Source of the DNA: Candidatus Zixiibacteriota bacterium
Lineage (GTDB): Bacteria > Zixibacteria > MSB-5A5 > DG-27
Length of the DNA stretch: 64,000 nt
Direction of reading: 5' to 3'
NCBI GenBank assembly: GCA_030605835.1
Contig: JAUWHO010000035.1
Span: forward strand, 62,001-126,000
Positions 34,189 through 43,817 of the stretch are shown here, one piece after another. The position numbers and the translations under genes are program-made. Below the pieces are notes generated by a model. It was given only the letters and a program-made list of their open reading frames with translations. It searched no databases and was not told the DNA's origin. Numbering within the stretch: position 1 is the first letter of the stretch; each line of letters opens with the position of its first letter.

Positions 34189-35973
34189 CTACTCCACCTC
34201 AAACACCACCAGCGTCACCTTCCCTGCCTCGACCTTCGCCTTAAGGGAATATCTTCTGCCGTTCACCTCTGTAAAGAGCAGATATTCGCCCGCGGGGACA
34301 TCCCCAATCACGAAATTCTCTTGATAATAAGGGTCTGGTGTGACCTTGTCCTGATACGTCACCGTGTATGAATAGGGTGTCTCCACCGGGCCAGGTTTCT
34401 CCACCCCATATATCTTGACGTCCGGGATATCTCTTCCCTTGATGTCGACGACTCTACCGACGATAGTGCCGCATGATGGGAGAGGTTGTATCCACAATTC
34501 GGAATTGCGGGTCCAGCTTTCGCGGTTGTCATCTTCCTTTTCGGAGAGGGAAACCTCGAAGTGGAGATGCTCATTTGTGACATTCCCTTTCTTACCAATG
34601 GAGCCGATTATCTCCCCCTGTGTGACTCTATCGCCCACCTTCTTCGTGATGTGATGCATGTGATGATAGTGATTGTAAAGGAAGTATCTGTCATACTTTT
34701 TGTCGTTTTTCAGAACCAGGTGGCCTATCTCCGGCTTGACGTACACAATCTCACCATCAGCGACCGCACGTAATGGTGTACCCTCGGGGTTATTGTATTC
34801 CACTCCCTGGTGCTGGCGGAATTCCCCGCCCATGGTAGTGCCATATAGATAGCATTGGTCTAGCTGGTTGTTATACTCCGCGCTCACCGGTCTTATCATC
34901 CAGCGATGCTCCGGCTCCTCTACTTTGTCAAAGACAGGTATGTTCGATTCCTCTGGTTTTGGAATCTCCGGCTTCTCCGTCGTGCTCTTGTATAGACCGG
35001 AGTTTGTCCCGACGTAGACAGCCCCGTCATTGTCCATGTGGATGCAGTTAATACCCCGGGAGGGGAGACCACTTTCAACTCCGAACTGTTGCCACGTCTC
35101 GCCACCATCAGGGCTGTGGACTAGACCTTTATATGTGCCCGCCCACAATTCACCCTTGGAAGTGACTGCAACAGATATGATATAGTCACTCGGTAACATA
35201 TCTGTCCCGATTCGTTGCCAAATCTCCCCCCCATCTGCGGATTTAAATAGACCTTTCGGGGTTCCCGCATAGACTATATCACCTTTTACGGCTATGGATA
35301 GCACCTTCGTTCTCGGTAAACCTTGCTCTGTGTAACTATTGTCGGGAGCGACTATCTTCCAACTTTTCCCACTATCAAACGAAAGAGAAAGACCTCTCAT
35401 ATTGCCGAGAAAGATCCTCTCACCATCTGTGTGCATACAGTATATGTACTGACTGGAAATTCCCAACGATTCATCGAGCACCCTCCAGTCTTTATCGTCC
35501 CTGAAAAACATCAAGCCGTCAGCGGAGCTGATAAGCGCCCTGTGTGAATCCACGTAGGCACCAGTGCAGTAAGTGTAAACCGGTCCAAAGAAGTTGTATC
35601 CGTATCGCTTCCATTTCTTGCCACCGTCTGAGGATATGTTTATCCCATCCCCCATGGTTACTAGAACGATCCTATCTCCGGTAAAGTCGATGTTGTGGAT
35701 GTAATTCCAGCTCAATCCGTCCTTCTTAGTTTTGTTTAACCAGCTCACACCATTATCGTGGGAAATCAAGAGCCCTCTCCCATAAGTGCCGAGCATCATC
35801 AGATTCCCCCTCTTGACAATGCATAAGATGTGGTCATCGCTATGCCCCGGACCCAAATCGACTTTCTCCCAGTATATCTTCATGCCCTCTTCTCCGCCTC
35901 CACAAGAAAGGAATAGGACCAATGACGCCAATATTGCTGTCTTAACCATGACTGGTTTCCTTCTCTTTTGCAT
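34189..35973 (-). CDS. Lipoprotein with Asp-box beta-propeller, M23 peptidase and carboxypeptidase-regulatory-like domains
   Basis: A 594-residue exported protein with a lipobox (LVLFLSCGG). Residues 40-340 hold about six Asp-box repeats (SHDNGVSW, SSDGGKKW, SFDSGKSW, SADGGEIW, SPDGGETW), as in BNR/sialidase-type or Ycf48 propellers. Residues 385-500 are an M23/LytM domain: HQGVEYNNPEGTP with the first zinc ligands and NEHLHFEVSL with the HxH. The last 90 residues (GRVVDIKGRDIPDVKIYGVE) form a carboxypeptidase-regulatory-like fold. The combination suggests a surface protein that binds a ligand and processes or recognises peptidoglycan. It starts three bases after ksgA ends; base use is a little more A/T-rich than neighbours. 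Confidence 0.8.
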   Translation of the reverse strand: MQKRRKPVMVKTAILASLVLFLSCGGGEEGMKIYWEKVDLGPGHSDDHILCIVKRGNLMMLGTYGRGLLISHDNGVSWLNKTKKDGLSWNYIHNIDFTGDRIVLVTMGDGINISSDGGKKWKRYGYNFFGPVYTYCTGAYVDSHRALISSADGLMFFRDDKDWRVLDESLGISSQYIYCMHTDGERIFLGNMRGLSLSFDSGKSWKIVAPDNSYTEQGLPRTKVLSIAVKGDIVYAGTPKGLFKSADGGEIWQRIGTDMLPSDYIISVAVTSKGELWAGTYKGLVHSPDGGETWQQFGVESGLPSRGINCIHMDNDGAVYVGTNSGLYKSTTEKPEIPKPEESNIPVFDKVEEPEHRWMIRPVSAEYNNQLDQCYLYGTTMGGEFRQHQGVEYNNPEGTPLRAVADGEIVYVKPEIGHLVLKNDKKYDRYFLYNHYHHMHHITKKVGDRVTQGEIIGSIGKKGNVTNEHLHFEVSLSEKEDDNRESWTRNSELWIQPLPSCGTIVGRVVDIKGRDIPDVKIYGVEKPGPVETPYSYTVTYQDKVTPDPYYQENFVIGDVPAGEYLLFTEVNGRRYSLKAKVEAGKVTLVVFEVE

Positions 35974-35976
35974 TTA

Positions 35977-36786
35977 TCACCTTGGTTTTTCCGGATTCAA
36001 CGCTGAAGCGAGCTTTAAGAATCTTTCTATGGTGACCTCTTCCGGTCGGGTTCTTTTGTCCAAGCCAACGTCTGCTAAGATCTCCTCAAGTTCTGGTTTA
36101 GATATTTTCAAGCTACTGGAGATTGAATTCACAAGCATCTTCCTTCTTTGAGAAAATGCCGTCTTCACCAGCCAGAAGAAGAATTCCTCCTCTTCGGGTT
36201 TGACCAGTGGGATGGGACGAGTAGTCATCCTGACCACGGTGGAGGAGACCTTCGGTTGAGGCTTAAAACATTTTGGAGAGACCTGGAAAAGCTTCTCAAG
36301 TTTGGCGTAGACCTGAACGAATATCGAGAGAAGACCGTACGCTTTCTTTCCACTGGACGCGGACAATCTGTCCGCCACCTCCTTCTGAACCATAAACACC
36401 GCGGCTTCGATGACTTCCCGATCACCAACGATCTTGCGCATAACCGGTCCGGTGATTCTGTAAGGGAGGTTGCCCACCAACTTCAAGTTGCCCTCTTTGG
36501 CGGCGAGCCTCAGATCGAATCTGAGAAAATCTCCTCTAATGAGTTTCAGTTTTTTCCTGTCTCCGAGCCTTCTCTGCAGAGAGGAATAGAGCCCCCTGTC
36601 GAGCTCGACCGCCAAGAGCTTGCAGGGAAAATCCAGGATCTTCTCGGTCAAAATTCCCCGACCGGCACCGACCTCAACAACAATATCCCCTCTATTGATT
36701 TCCAAAGCCTCGACGATCTTAGAGGCGATGTTGCCATCAACTAAGAAATTCTGTCCTAAGAGCTTCTTGGGGAGCATTCTTACCAT
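35977..36786 (-). CDS. rsmA: 16S rRNA (adenine-N6,N6) dimethyltransferase
   Basis: A 269-residue KsgA/RsmA enzyme that dimethylates A1518 and A1519 in helix 45 of 16S rRNA using SAM. LGQNFLVDGNIASKIV, VVEVGAGRGILT (SAM site), and NLPYRITGPVM (the NLPY catalytic motif) are diagnostic, and the C-terminal helical domain is complete. It lies 18 bases after tatD and three bases before the propeller/M23 gene. Confidence 0.96.
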   Translation of the reverse strand: MVRMLPKKLLGQNFLVDGNIASKIVEALEINRGDIVVEVGAGRGILTEKILDFPCKLLAVELDRGLYSSLQRRLGDRKKLKLIRGDFLRFDLRLAAKEGNLKLVGNLPYRITGPVMRKIVGDREVIEAAVFMVQKEVADRLSASSGKKAYGLLSIFVQVYAKLEKLFQVSPKCFKPQPKVSSTVVRMTTRPIPLVKPEEEEFFFWLVKTAFSQRRKMLVNSISSSLKISKPELEEILADVGLDKRTRPEEVTIERFLKLASALNPEKPR

Positions 36787-36804
36787 AGCCTCTCGTGGGC
36801 AGTT

Positions 36805-37566
36805 TCAGATTTTGAAGATTCCTCTGGCGTTCTTTGTGGTGATCTCATCCACATCTTTGAAGCTGAGAGGTGGCAAAATCTCCACCATCTTCTTTACAAC
36901 GTAACGGACATAACTGGGCTCATTCCTCTTACCACGGTGAGGGACCGGCGTGATGTAAGGACAGTCCGTCTCGGAGAGGATTCTATCTCGGGGAACATGC
37001 TTGATGATCTCTTGAACTCTCGACTTTGGGAAGGTGAGGCTACCTCCAAAGGCCAAATAGAAGCCGAGGGCAAGACCCCTCTTGGCGTCGCTGAGACTTC
37101 CCGAAAAGCAGTGCAGGACCCCTTGAAGTCTCCCGTCCTGTTTCTGTTCCAGAATATCCAAGCCTTCTCTGTGAGCGTTTCTGATATGGACTATCAGAGG
37201 TAAATTTAGCTCTTTCGCCAAATCAATCTGAGCCTCGAAAGCTCTTATCTGGGCCTCCCTGGGGGAGTAATCTCTGTAGAAGTCCAGACCGCTCTCGCCG
37301 ATGGCGACAACCTTCTTCTCGCCGGCTAATTTCCTCAACGATTCATGGGTATTATCATCGAATTTCCCGGCGTCATGGGGATGAATCCCGACGCTCGTGT
37401 AAATCTTTTCATGTTTTCTCGCAAGTTCGATTGATTTCGTGCAGGCGATCAAATCGACGCTGATGTTAATGAGGGCCTCCAATCCGGAGTCGAAGGCCCT
37501 TTTTATGACCTCTTCACGATCCTGGTCGTATTGCGGAAAATCCAGATGGGCGTGGGTATCGATCAA
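36805..37566 (-). CDS. tatD: TatD-family metal-dependent deoxyribonuclease
   Basis: A 253-residue TIM-barrel hydrolase. MIDTHAHLDFPQYDQDR provides the HxH pair, GIHPHDAGKF, GESGLDFYRDYSP (bridging Glu), LPLIVHIRNA (His), VLHCFSGS (His) and SETDCPYITP (Asp) complete the two-metal site. Family members are 3'-5' DNases involved in DNA repair. metG lies upstream (132 bases) and ksgA downstream, a common grouping in bacteria. Confidence 0.94.
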   Translation of the reverse strand: MIDTHAHLDFPQYDQDREEVIKRAFDSGLEALINISVDLIACTKSIELARKHEKIYTSVGIHPHDAGKFDDNTHESLRKLAGEKKVVAIGESGLDFYRDYSPREAQIRAFEAQIDLAKELNLPLIVHIRNAHREGLDILEQKQDGRLQGVLHCFSGSLSDAKRGLALGFYLAFGGSLTFPKSRVQEIIKHVPRDRILSETDCPYITPVPHRGKRNEPSYVRYVVKKMVEILPPLSFKDVDEITTKNARGIFKI

Positions 37567-37698
37567 AACTGAAGTCCAGCCGCCAGCCCGCCCTGGTAAG
37601 CAGTCAGGACTCGCCCGCCCCGGCGAGCTCCGGTCCTGACTGAACTGCAGAGGCTTGTGTGATCAATTGCATTCTGGGAATTTGATCCCCTTTGAGGT

Positions 37699-39597
37699 TT
37701 AGCTGACCTTTGCACCCAGCGGCAAGTCCTTATCCAGAGTCAATAGGGCTAATTTGTCTCCCTCGGTGGCGGCAAGGAGCATCGCCGTCGATTCCACTCC
37801 CCGGATCTTCACCGGCTTCATGTTGGTCACCACCACGATATTTCTGCCGGGCAAATCCTCGGGCTGGTAATATTCAGCGATTGCAGCCACAATCTGGCGC
37901 TGTTCGGTCCCCAAATCGATCTGCATCTTGAAGAGCTTGGCGGTTCCTTCGACTTTTTCGGCGGAGAGCACCTTCGCCACCCGCATATCTAATTTCTGAA
38001 AATCCTCGAAAGAGACAATCTTGACGCCTTCCGATTTTGCTTCCATCTTCGAAGTCACCTCCACTTTTTTAATTTCAGCACGAGGGAAAAGGGCTTCGCC
38101 GGGAGCGATCCGAATTCCTGCTGGCAACTCTCCCCAGGGCTTTGTTCCCTCTAAACTGACCTTATCCTCTTTCAAACCCAACTGCCTGCGAATCTCTGAG
38201 CATCTCTCCGGCATCACCGGATAAAGGAGGCTGGAGGCCAGGCGCAACGCCTCCGCAGAATTGTATAAGACATTGTTGAGCCTGACTCTCTCTCCCTGTT
38301 TGTGTAAATCCCAGGGGCGGTTCAACTCGATATACTTATTTGTGGCTCTCACGAACTGCAAAATGTCTTCCAGGGCGGAGTTTAGCTTGAAGTTCTCGAT
38401 CCCCTCCCTGACCCTGCTCGAGGTCTCCGATCCCAGCTTCTGAAGGGCTCTGTCCTCATCGCTCCCCTCTGCCGGTTCTGGAATCCTGCCGTCACAGTAA
38501 CTTTCAACCATCTTCAGAAGGCGAGAGAGCAAATTCCCGAGGTCGTTGGCCAGATCGGAGTTGTAGCGGGAAATGAAGCTGGGCTCGCTGAAGGTGGCGT
38601 CTTGTCCCAAGGTCATCTCCCGGATGAGGAAGTAGCGGAAGGGCTCGACCCCGTATTTGTCGATTATGTCCCAGGGGCGAATGACGTTCCCCTTGGATTT
38701 GGACATCTTGGTTCCCCCCTCAAGCCACCAACCGTGCCCCAAAACTGTCTTGGGCGAGGGGAGTCCGGCCGCCTTCAACATTATCGGCCAGTAGACACAA
38801 TGGGTGGTCAATATATCCTTGCCGATCAGGTGCAGGGCCTCCGGCCAATATCGCTCGAACCTCTCGGGCTTGGAGAGATAGCCGGGGGCGGTTATGTAAT
38901 TCAATAGGGCGTCGAACCAGACGTAGGTGACATAATTGTCATCAAAGGGGAGCTCAATACCCCAGGATAGCCTTTTCTTGGGGCGGGAGATGCATAAGTC
39001 TCCCAGTCCCTTCCGGAGGAAGCCAAGGATTTCGTTTTTGCGAGTCTCCGGTTTTATGAAGTCCGGATGCGACTGGATGTGCTCAATGAGCCACTCACGA
39101 TATTTCCCCATTTTGAAAAAGTAGTTCTCCTCCGTCAGCACATTCACCGCACCCCCGCAGTCGGGACACTTCCCCTCCAGCAAGTCCTTCTCGGTCCAGA
39201 ACCTCTCGCAGGGAACGCAATACCAGCCGGAATAGGAGTCCGTATAGATTTCGCCCCTCTGGTAAAGGTCGGAGAGAACCTTCTGCACCACCTGAACATG
39301 TCTCTCTTCGGTGGTGCGGATAAAATCGTCATAGGAGATCTCTAACTTTCTCCAGAGCTCTTTGAACCTCTCCACCATCATATCGCAGAACTCTTGGGGC
39401 TTTTTCTCAGCGTGAGCGGCGGTCTCCTGAAGCTTCTGGCCGTGCTCGTCGGTGCCGGTCAGAAAGAAGACCTCCTCCCCCCAGAGGCGATGATAACGCG
39501 CGAAAACGTCAGCGAGAATGGTCGTGTACGCATGCCCGATGTGGGGCTGGTCGTTGACGTAGTAAAGCGGTGTGGTTACGTAAAAGACCCCTCTCAT
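37699..39597 (-). CDS. metG: Methionyl-tRNA synthetase
   Basis: A 632-residue class I synthetase. TPLYYVNDQPHIGHAYT has the HIGH motif, CVPCERFW and GKCPDCGG hold a zinc knuckle, and KMSKSKGN is the KMSKS loop. A C-terminal tRNA-binding domain of the EMAP/Trbp111 type (VSFEDFQKLDMRVAKVLSAE) is fused at about residue 520 onward. It charges initiator and elongator tRNA-Met. The ricT-like gene lies 20 bases upstream and tatD downstream. Confidence 0.97.
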   Translation of the reverse strand: MRGVFYVTTPLYYVNDQPHIGHAYTTILADVFARYHRLWGEEVFFLTGTDEHGQKLQETAAHAEKKPQEFCDMMVERFKELWRKLEISYDDFIRTTEERHVQVVQKVLSDLYQRGEIYTDSYSGWYCVPCERFWTEKDLLEGKCPDCGGAVNVLTEENYFFKMGKYREWLIEHIQSHPDFIKPETRKNEILGFLRKGLGDLCISRPKKRLSWGIELPFDDNYVTYVWFDALLNYITAPGYLSKPERFERYWPEALHLIGKDILTTHCVYWPIMLKAAGLPSPKTVLGHGWWLEGGTKMSKSKGNVIRPWDIIDKYGVEPFRYFLIREMTLGQDATFSEPSFISRYNSDLANDLGNLLSRLLKMVESYCDGRIPEPAEGSDEDRALQKLGSETSSRVREGIENFKLNSALEDILQFVRATNKYIELNRPWDLHKQGERVRLNNVLYNSAEALRLASSLLYPVMPERCSEIRRQLGLKEDKVSLEGTKPWGELPAGIRIAPGEALFPRAEIKKVEVTSKMEAKSEGVKIVSFEDFQKLDMRVAKVLSAEKVEGTAKLFKMQIDLGTEQRQIVAAIAEYYQPEDLPGRNIVVVTNMKPVKIRGVESTAMLLAATEGDKLALLTLDKDLPLGAKVS

Positions 39598-39617
39598 TTC
39601 ACAAACCCTCTATCTTC

Positions 39618-40502
39618 TCAAATCGCTTTGGGTCGCTGTTTGAAGATCCCGAACCCCCTTTTCTTCTTCTTTTTGATCTCCGCCAAACCCACCTTCTGTT
39701 CGGTCCCATCCTCCAGGCTGACGATGATGTACTCCTTGAAAATGTTTATCTTCTCCACAACCCCGGCCCCTCTTTCAGTCTGGTAGGTGGTACCCAACTG
39801 GGGATAGTTCGGCAGTACCTGGGCGTAAACCTCCTTTTCGTAATTCAGACAGCACAGAAGCCTGCCGCAGTTGCCGGAGATCTTACTGGGATTCAAAGAG
39901 AGGTTCTGGTCCTTTGCCATCTGAGTCGAGATCGGATGGAACTCTCTTAAGAAGCTGACACAGCAAAGCGGCAGCCCACAAGAGCCGAAACCTCCCAAGC
40001 GTTTGGCTTCATCCCGGACCCCGATCTGGCGTAATTCTATGCGGGTCTTGTAAGTGTTAGCCAGATCCTTGACCAGCTCCCGAAAATCGACCCGCTTGTC
40101 CGCGGTGAAATAGAAAATGATCTTGTTGCAATCGAACTGATAGGCGACATCAGCCAACTTCATTTTCAGGCCATGCTTTTCAATCAGGGTCTGGCAGGTC
40201 TTGTGAGATTCCTGCTCCATTCGACGGTTGACCCTCATTCTGTCGATGTCATCCTTGTTCGCCGCTCGCAGGATGGGATGAACTTTGTCCCCCAGGGTCA
40301 ATATCTCCTTGAAATCCGCCCGGCGTTTGACCCTCCCGATGTCCTCGCCCCTCTCCACCTGAACGATCACGAAATCGCCGACCTTGAACTCCAGGCTATT
40401 GGGATCGGAGAAATGTTCCCGCCGGTTCCCCTTAAACTCCACTACCCAGAAGCTCTCCTGAGAGCTCTTGGCCGGCGATTCTTCATATTCCGGCATTTCC
40501 AT
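39618..40502 (-). CDS. PSP1-domain protein, RicT/YaaT-like
   Basis: A 294-residue cytosolic protein. The PSP1 C-terminal block is clear: ADKRVDFRELVKDLA, GGFGSCGLPLCC and GNCGRLLCCLNYE, with the conserved cysteines that in RicT bind Fe-S clusters in a complex with RicA and RicF. In Bacillus that complex aids RNase Y-dependent mRNA processing; in other phyla the role is less clear. A basic tail (IKKKKKRGFG) ends the protein. AAGGTG lies before the ATG. Its position between holB and metG matches the Firmicute-style order holB-yaaT-metG. Confidence 0.88.
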   Translation of the reverse strand: MEMPEYEESPAKSSQESFWVVEFKGNRREHFSDPNSLEFKVGDFVIVQVERGEDIGRVKRRADFKEILTLGDKVHPILRAANKDDIDRMRVNRRMEQESHKTCQTLIEKHGLKMKLADVAYQFDCNKIIFYFTADKRVDFRELVKDLANTYKTRIELRQIGVRDEAKRLGGFGSCGLPLCCVSFLREFHPISTQMAKDQNLSLNPSKISGNCGRLLCCLNYEKEVYAQVLPNYPQLGTTYQTERGAGVVEKINIFKEYIIVSLEDGTEQKVGLAEIKKKKKRGFGIFKQRPKAI

Positions 40503-40532
40503 CGTTCACCTTCATCGAGCAGTAGACCGCTT

Positions 40533-41699
40533 CTACTCAATAACTCTGCCGCTGAAAAGGTCTTTCAACTTCAATATAAAATAAAGAAGAGAAAACTCCA
40601 AATCCAGGTTCAAGGTGAAATACCTCTCTTCCACCCGCGAGGTCAGGGTCATGGCCTCCTCCAAGGCTCCGGGCTTAGGAATGGAAAGGGCCATTCCCTT
40701 GAGTTGATCCTCAATATCGCAATTGATTAACCTGTTGTCTTCTCCTCCAGTCCTCAAGAAGTAGAGGTCGTGGAAAATCCACAGGAATGCGCCGAAGAGA
40801 TTCTCCGCCGTCGAGCCGCCCAACACCAAGGCCTGCGGCGGCGGCGTATGTCTCTGCCCGGACAGTAAATCCGAGATGACTCCGAGAGCCTCATCCCTTA
40901 TCTCCCACACTCTGTGTCGGCAGAACTTCTCTGCCAGACCCAGACTACAGTCGGCGGCTCGAATGACGAAACTTAGCCGCAGGGGGTCCAAATCGAGCCT
41001 GGAGGTGAGGACTGAAGCTATAATCTCCTCTTCCAGGGGCGCAAAATGGAGCACCTGACAGCGCGACTTTATGGTCGGCAGAATCATCCCGGAATTGCAG
41101 GTCGTCAAGATTATCAAAGTGTCGGGCGGCGGTTCCTCCACCGTTTTCAAGAAGACGTTGGCGGCCAAATGCGCCATCAACTCCAGCTCTAAGACGATCA
41201 CCGCCTTGTGCCGCGACAGCTGGGGCTTGAGCTTCAGATAGGCTCTCAGATCCTTTATCACCTCGATGGGGAGGTTCGGTTTCTTCTCAAAATCGATGAT
41301 CCGATAGGCATCCTCCCGCTTACTGCAGCGGAACTGCTCCACCTCCTTCAAGGTCTCTTCAGAGTAGCGAGCTCCGTTTTTGGCGAGGTGAGAGAAAGGG
41401 AAGACCGGGACCTTCTTCGACTCCGGCTTGAGGTTGGGAAACGGGAAAACCACCTGCAGATCGGGATGACTCCCCCGCTCGATTGCGGCGCAAGAGCGAC
41501 AGGCTCCGCAGCCTGGGTTTGGATAGTCTTCACACAGATAGGTCCTTGCGACCTCCAGGGCGAAAGCGTATTTGCCCATCCCCTTTTTCCCCTCGAAAAG
41601 ATAGGCGTGGGACAAGTGGTCGCTCTCAAAGGCGCAACCGAAGAGCTTCTTGAGGTGGTCCTGCCCGTAGATGTTGTCGAAGTAGCTCATCTCAACCAT
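40533..41699 (-). CDS. holB: DNA polymerase III delta-prime subunit
   Basis: The track starts at 41810, but the first 37 codons run inside envC; ATG 41699 (MVEMSYFDNIYGQ) or ATG 41690 is the likely start, giving about 388 residues. AYLFEGKKGMGKYAFALEVA is a P-loop-like motif, PNPGCGACRSC is the clamp-loader zinc module, and LMAHLAANVFLKTVEEPPPDTLIILTT carries the delta-prime SRC-region neighbourhood with IKSRCQVL. It is a clamp-loader subunit that loads the DnaN ring. It overlaps the envC 3' end by about 13 bases. Confidence 0.9.
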   Translation of the reverse strand: MVEMSYFDNIYGQDHLKKLFGCAFESDHLSHAYLFEGKKGMGKYAFALEVARTYLCEDYPNPGCGACRSCAAIERGSHPDLQVVFPFPNLKPESKKVPVFPFSHLAKNGARYSEETLKEVEQFRCSKREDAYRIIDFEKKPNLPIEVIKDLRAYLKLKPQLSRHKAVIVLELELMAHLAANVFLKTVEEPPPDTLIILTTCNSGMILPTIKSRCQVLHFAPLEEEIIASVLTSRLDLDPLRLSFVIRAADCSLGLAEKFCRHRVWEIRDEALGVISDLLSGQRHTPPPQALVLGGSTAENLFGAFLWIFHDLYFLRTGGEDNRLINCDIEDQLKGMALSIPKPGALEEAMTLTSRVEERYFTLNLDLEFSLLYFILKLKDLFSGRVIE

Positions 41700-42889
41700 T
41701 CTTCCGGATTGAGGCTTTTGCGACCGTGGCGCAGCTCGAAGTGGAGACAGGGCCCCAGGAAGGTGCCGCTCTCCCCCACTTTGGCTATAACCTGTCCAGC
41801 CACCACCCACTGATCCACTCCCACTATCGCCTCCAGGAGGTGTCCGTAAAGTGAGGTCAGCCCCTCCGGGTGAGAGATGATCACGAAATTCCCATAACCT
41901 CGCATCCAGCTTTCATAGACCACCCTGCCCGCGGCGGTGGCCTTCACCGCTGCCCCTAAGGGAGCCTTTATGTCGACTCCGTGGTTGGTGGTCTGGGTCT
42001 TGAAGACCGGGTGGGTCACTATCCCGTACGGAATGAGGATTTCCCCCTTCACTGGCCACTGCAATCTCCCCTTCAACTTCACAAAATCCCCGGCGGGCCG
42101 AAGCCTCCCTGGCGCTCCAACCCTTTTCTGTTCAGCCAGGATTTTCTCCTCTAGTTCCGCGATCAGGGCCCCCATCTGTTCAACCGAAGCCTCCAACTGC
42201 TTAACCGCCTTCAAGGCCAGTTTTCTTCTCCTCCGGACTTGTTCAATCTGTCTGCTTTCACGTTTCTGCTCGACGGCCAAGAGCGCGCCCTCTCTTTCGC
42301 TCTCCTGCTCTAAGGCCTCCAGTTTCCCCCAATCCTCCTTCAATAATCGCTCCCTCTCCTCCTGCGTTTTCTTAAGGGTTTCAACCTCCCGGATTTTTCT
42401 CGAGTCGTAAGCGGCAAGTCGCTCCAACAGATAGAGCCTGCGTCCCAGCTGCAGAAAACTATCGGCATCCATAAGGAGCTGGTAACGATGCCAGCGGCCC
42501 TGTTTGTAAATATTCAGGAGGCGGCGCTTCAAGTCCTCTCTTTTGCTCTCTAAAGAGTCGGAACTGGTTTTCTGGGCCACAAGCAGGCTGTCGATCTCCC
42601 CGCTCAACTGTTTGGCCCTCTGTCGGATCCGACTCAGAAGCTGTTGAGAGAGGTTGATTCTCTCCTGGAGGTCCATGAGCTCCTCTAAGACACCCTTCTC
42701 GGTCGCCTCCAGCTTTTCGACACTCTCTCGCTTATCGGCAAGCTCCCCTCGGAGCTGGTCGAGCTTCTCTTCCACCTCCTCCTTCTCACTCTTCAGGTCC
42801 TGGGAGCAAGCAATTGGGGGAGGGGAGAAAACCATCAGCAAAATGAGAAGGAAAACGCACTTTCCAAGATTTGAGGGGGTTTTTCTCAA
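41687..42889 (-). CDS. envC: EnvC-like murein hydrolase activator (coiled coil plus M23 domain)
   Basis: A 400-residue exported protein, TTG 42889, signal peptide CVFLLILLMVFSPPPIACSQ. A long coiled coil spans residues 30-270 (for example EKVEEKLDQLRGELADKRES-like heptads). A LytM/M23 domain follows, but the first ligand block is TNHGVDIKAPLGAAVKA and the end block is PCLHFELRHG, while degenerate zinc ligands are common in EnvC. EnvC activates division amidases under FtsEX control. The gene lies 7 bases after ftsX and ftsE is just beyond, so ftsE-ftsX-envC form one module. Confidence 0.92.
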   Translation of the reverse strand: MRKTPSNLGKCVFLLILLMVFSPPPIACSQDLKSEKEEVEEKLDQLRGELADKRESVEKLEATEKGVLEELMDLQERINLSQQLLSRIRQRAKQLSGEIDSLLVAQKTSSDSLESKREDLKRRLLNIYKQGRWHRYQLLMDADSFLQLGRRLYLLERLAAYDSRKIREVETLKKTQEERERLLKEDWGKLEALEQESEREGALLAVEQKRESRQIEQVRRRRKLALKAVKQLEASVEQMGALIAELEEKILAEQKRVGAPGRLRPAGDFVKLKGRLQWPVKGEILIPYGIVTHPVFKTQTTNHGVDIKAPLGAAVKATAAGRVVYESWMRGYGNFVIISHPEGLTSLYGHLLEAIVGVDQWVVAGQVIAKVGESGTFLGPCLHFELRHGRKSLNPEEWLR

Positions 42890-42896
42890 TCGAAAC

Positions 42897-43760
42897 TCAG
42901 AATTCTACCTTGTGGGTGACATACCTGCTCGAGGATAGAAGCGCCCCCAGAAACCCGATGAGCGCCCCCCAGAGAAGATAAGACCAGAGAAGAGGCGTCG
43001 GCAGAAAGTCCATGGTGATATACCTTCGGGCGATATGAGTGAAGAGAAGATGAAGCAATAAAAGAGAAAAACCGGAGGCGAGAAGCCCCGAGAAAAGGCC
43101 CAAAAAGAGGTACGGAGCCTGAAGATAGAATCGGGTAGCACCCAAAAGCCTCATCACCTCGATCACCGTAATCCTGGAGGCGACCAAAAGCCTCGAGGAG
43201 CTGAAAACCACCATAATCACCGCCAAAAACGTCATCACCCCGAAGATGATGCCGGCATAGAGAATCAGGTCTTTGACCTTATCCAGCCGCTCCAGAAGGG
43301 AGCGGCCGTATATGACCTCGTCAATCCCCGCAGTGGACGTTAAGTGATTGAAAATAGCCTCGAATCCCTCCCGATCACGAAACCTCTCTTCGACCTCCAG
43401 GGAATAACCCGCCGGGAGAGGGTTCTCTCCTAATCCCTCTATGGCGGCCTCACCCAACTGCTTCTTCAGAGAGAGCAATGCCTCCTCTTTAGTGTGGAAG
43501 GTCACGCTTTCGATTCCGGGGAGATTTCTTATCTTGCGGTCAACCTCTTCCATCTCCGATTGGCTGAGCTCCACCTCGAGGAAGACCTCGATCGTCATCT
43601 CCGAGCGGAGGTTCTCCTCCAGCGCCCAAACGTTTAAAAGGATCAAGAGGTACAGTCCGAAGACTAACTGTGAGAGAAAAAGACCCAGAAAAGAGGTCAG
43701 GGTGGTGGCAAACTCATTCCTGAGATACCAGATTGTCTCTCTGAAAAGGTGAGCGATCAT
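42897..43760 (-). CDS. ftsX: Cell-division ABC transporter permease FtsX
   Basis: A 287-residue membrane protein with the FtsX layout: one N-terminal helix (LGLFLSQLVFGLYLLILL), an extracytoplasmic domain with PGIESVTFHTKEEALLSL, then three C-terminal helices including the block VIEVMRLLGATRFYLQAPYLFLG. FtsX passes FtsE ATPase signals to the periplasmic activator EnvC during septal wall cleavage. It is separated from ftsE by 57 bases that contain a low-complexity tract. Confidence 0.94.
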   Translation of the reverse strand: MIAHLFRETIWYLRNEFATTLTSFLGLFLSQLVFGLYLLILLNVWALEENLRSEMTIEVFLEVELSQSEMEEVDRKIRNLPGIESVTFHTKEEALLSLKKQLGEAAIEGLGENPLPAGYSLEVEERFRDREGFEAIFNHLTSTAGIDEVIYGRSLLERLDKVKDLILYAGIIFGVMTFLAVIMVVFSSSRLLVASRITVIEVMRLLGATRFYLQAPYLFLGLFSGLLASGFSLLLLHLLFTHIARRYITMDFLPTPLLWSYLLWGALIGFLGALLSSSRYVTHKVEF

Positions 43761-43761
43761 A

Positions 43762-43815
43762 GTAGCTAGTAGATAGTAGGCAGTAATCAGGGGGAGAGGG
43801 GCCTGTTTCCTATCT
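43762..43815. repeat. Low-complexity tract between ftsE and ftsX
   Basis: GTAGCTAGTAGATAGTAGGC followed by a GGGGAGAGGGGCCTGTTTCC-like tract. The style equals the tracts at 16258-16340 and 27629-27700. It is unusual within an operon. Confidence 0.5.
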
Positions 43816-43817
43816 CC

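Noticed and set aside
41700-41810. GTG 41810 as the holB start
   Set aside because: This stretch lies inside the envC M23 domain and its residues (GGGWTGYSQSGGE) do not belong to the clamp-loader family.
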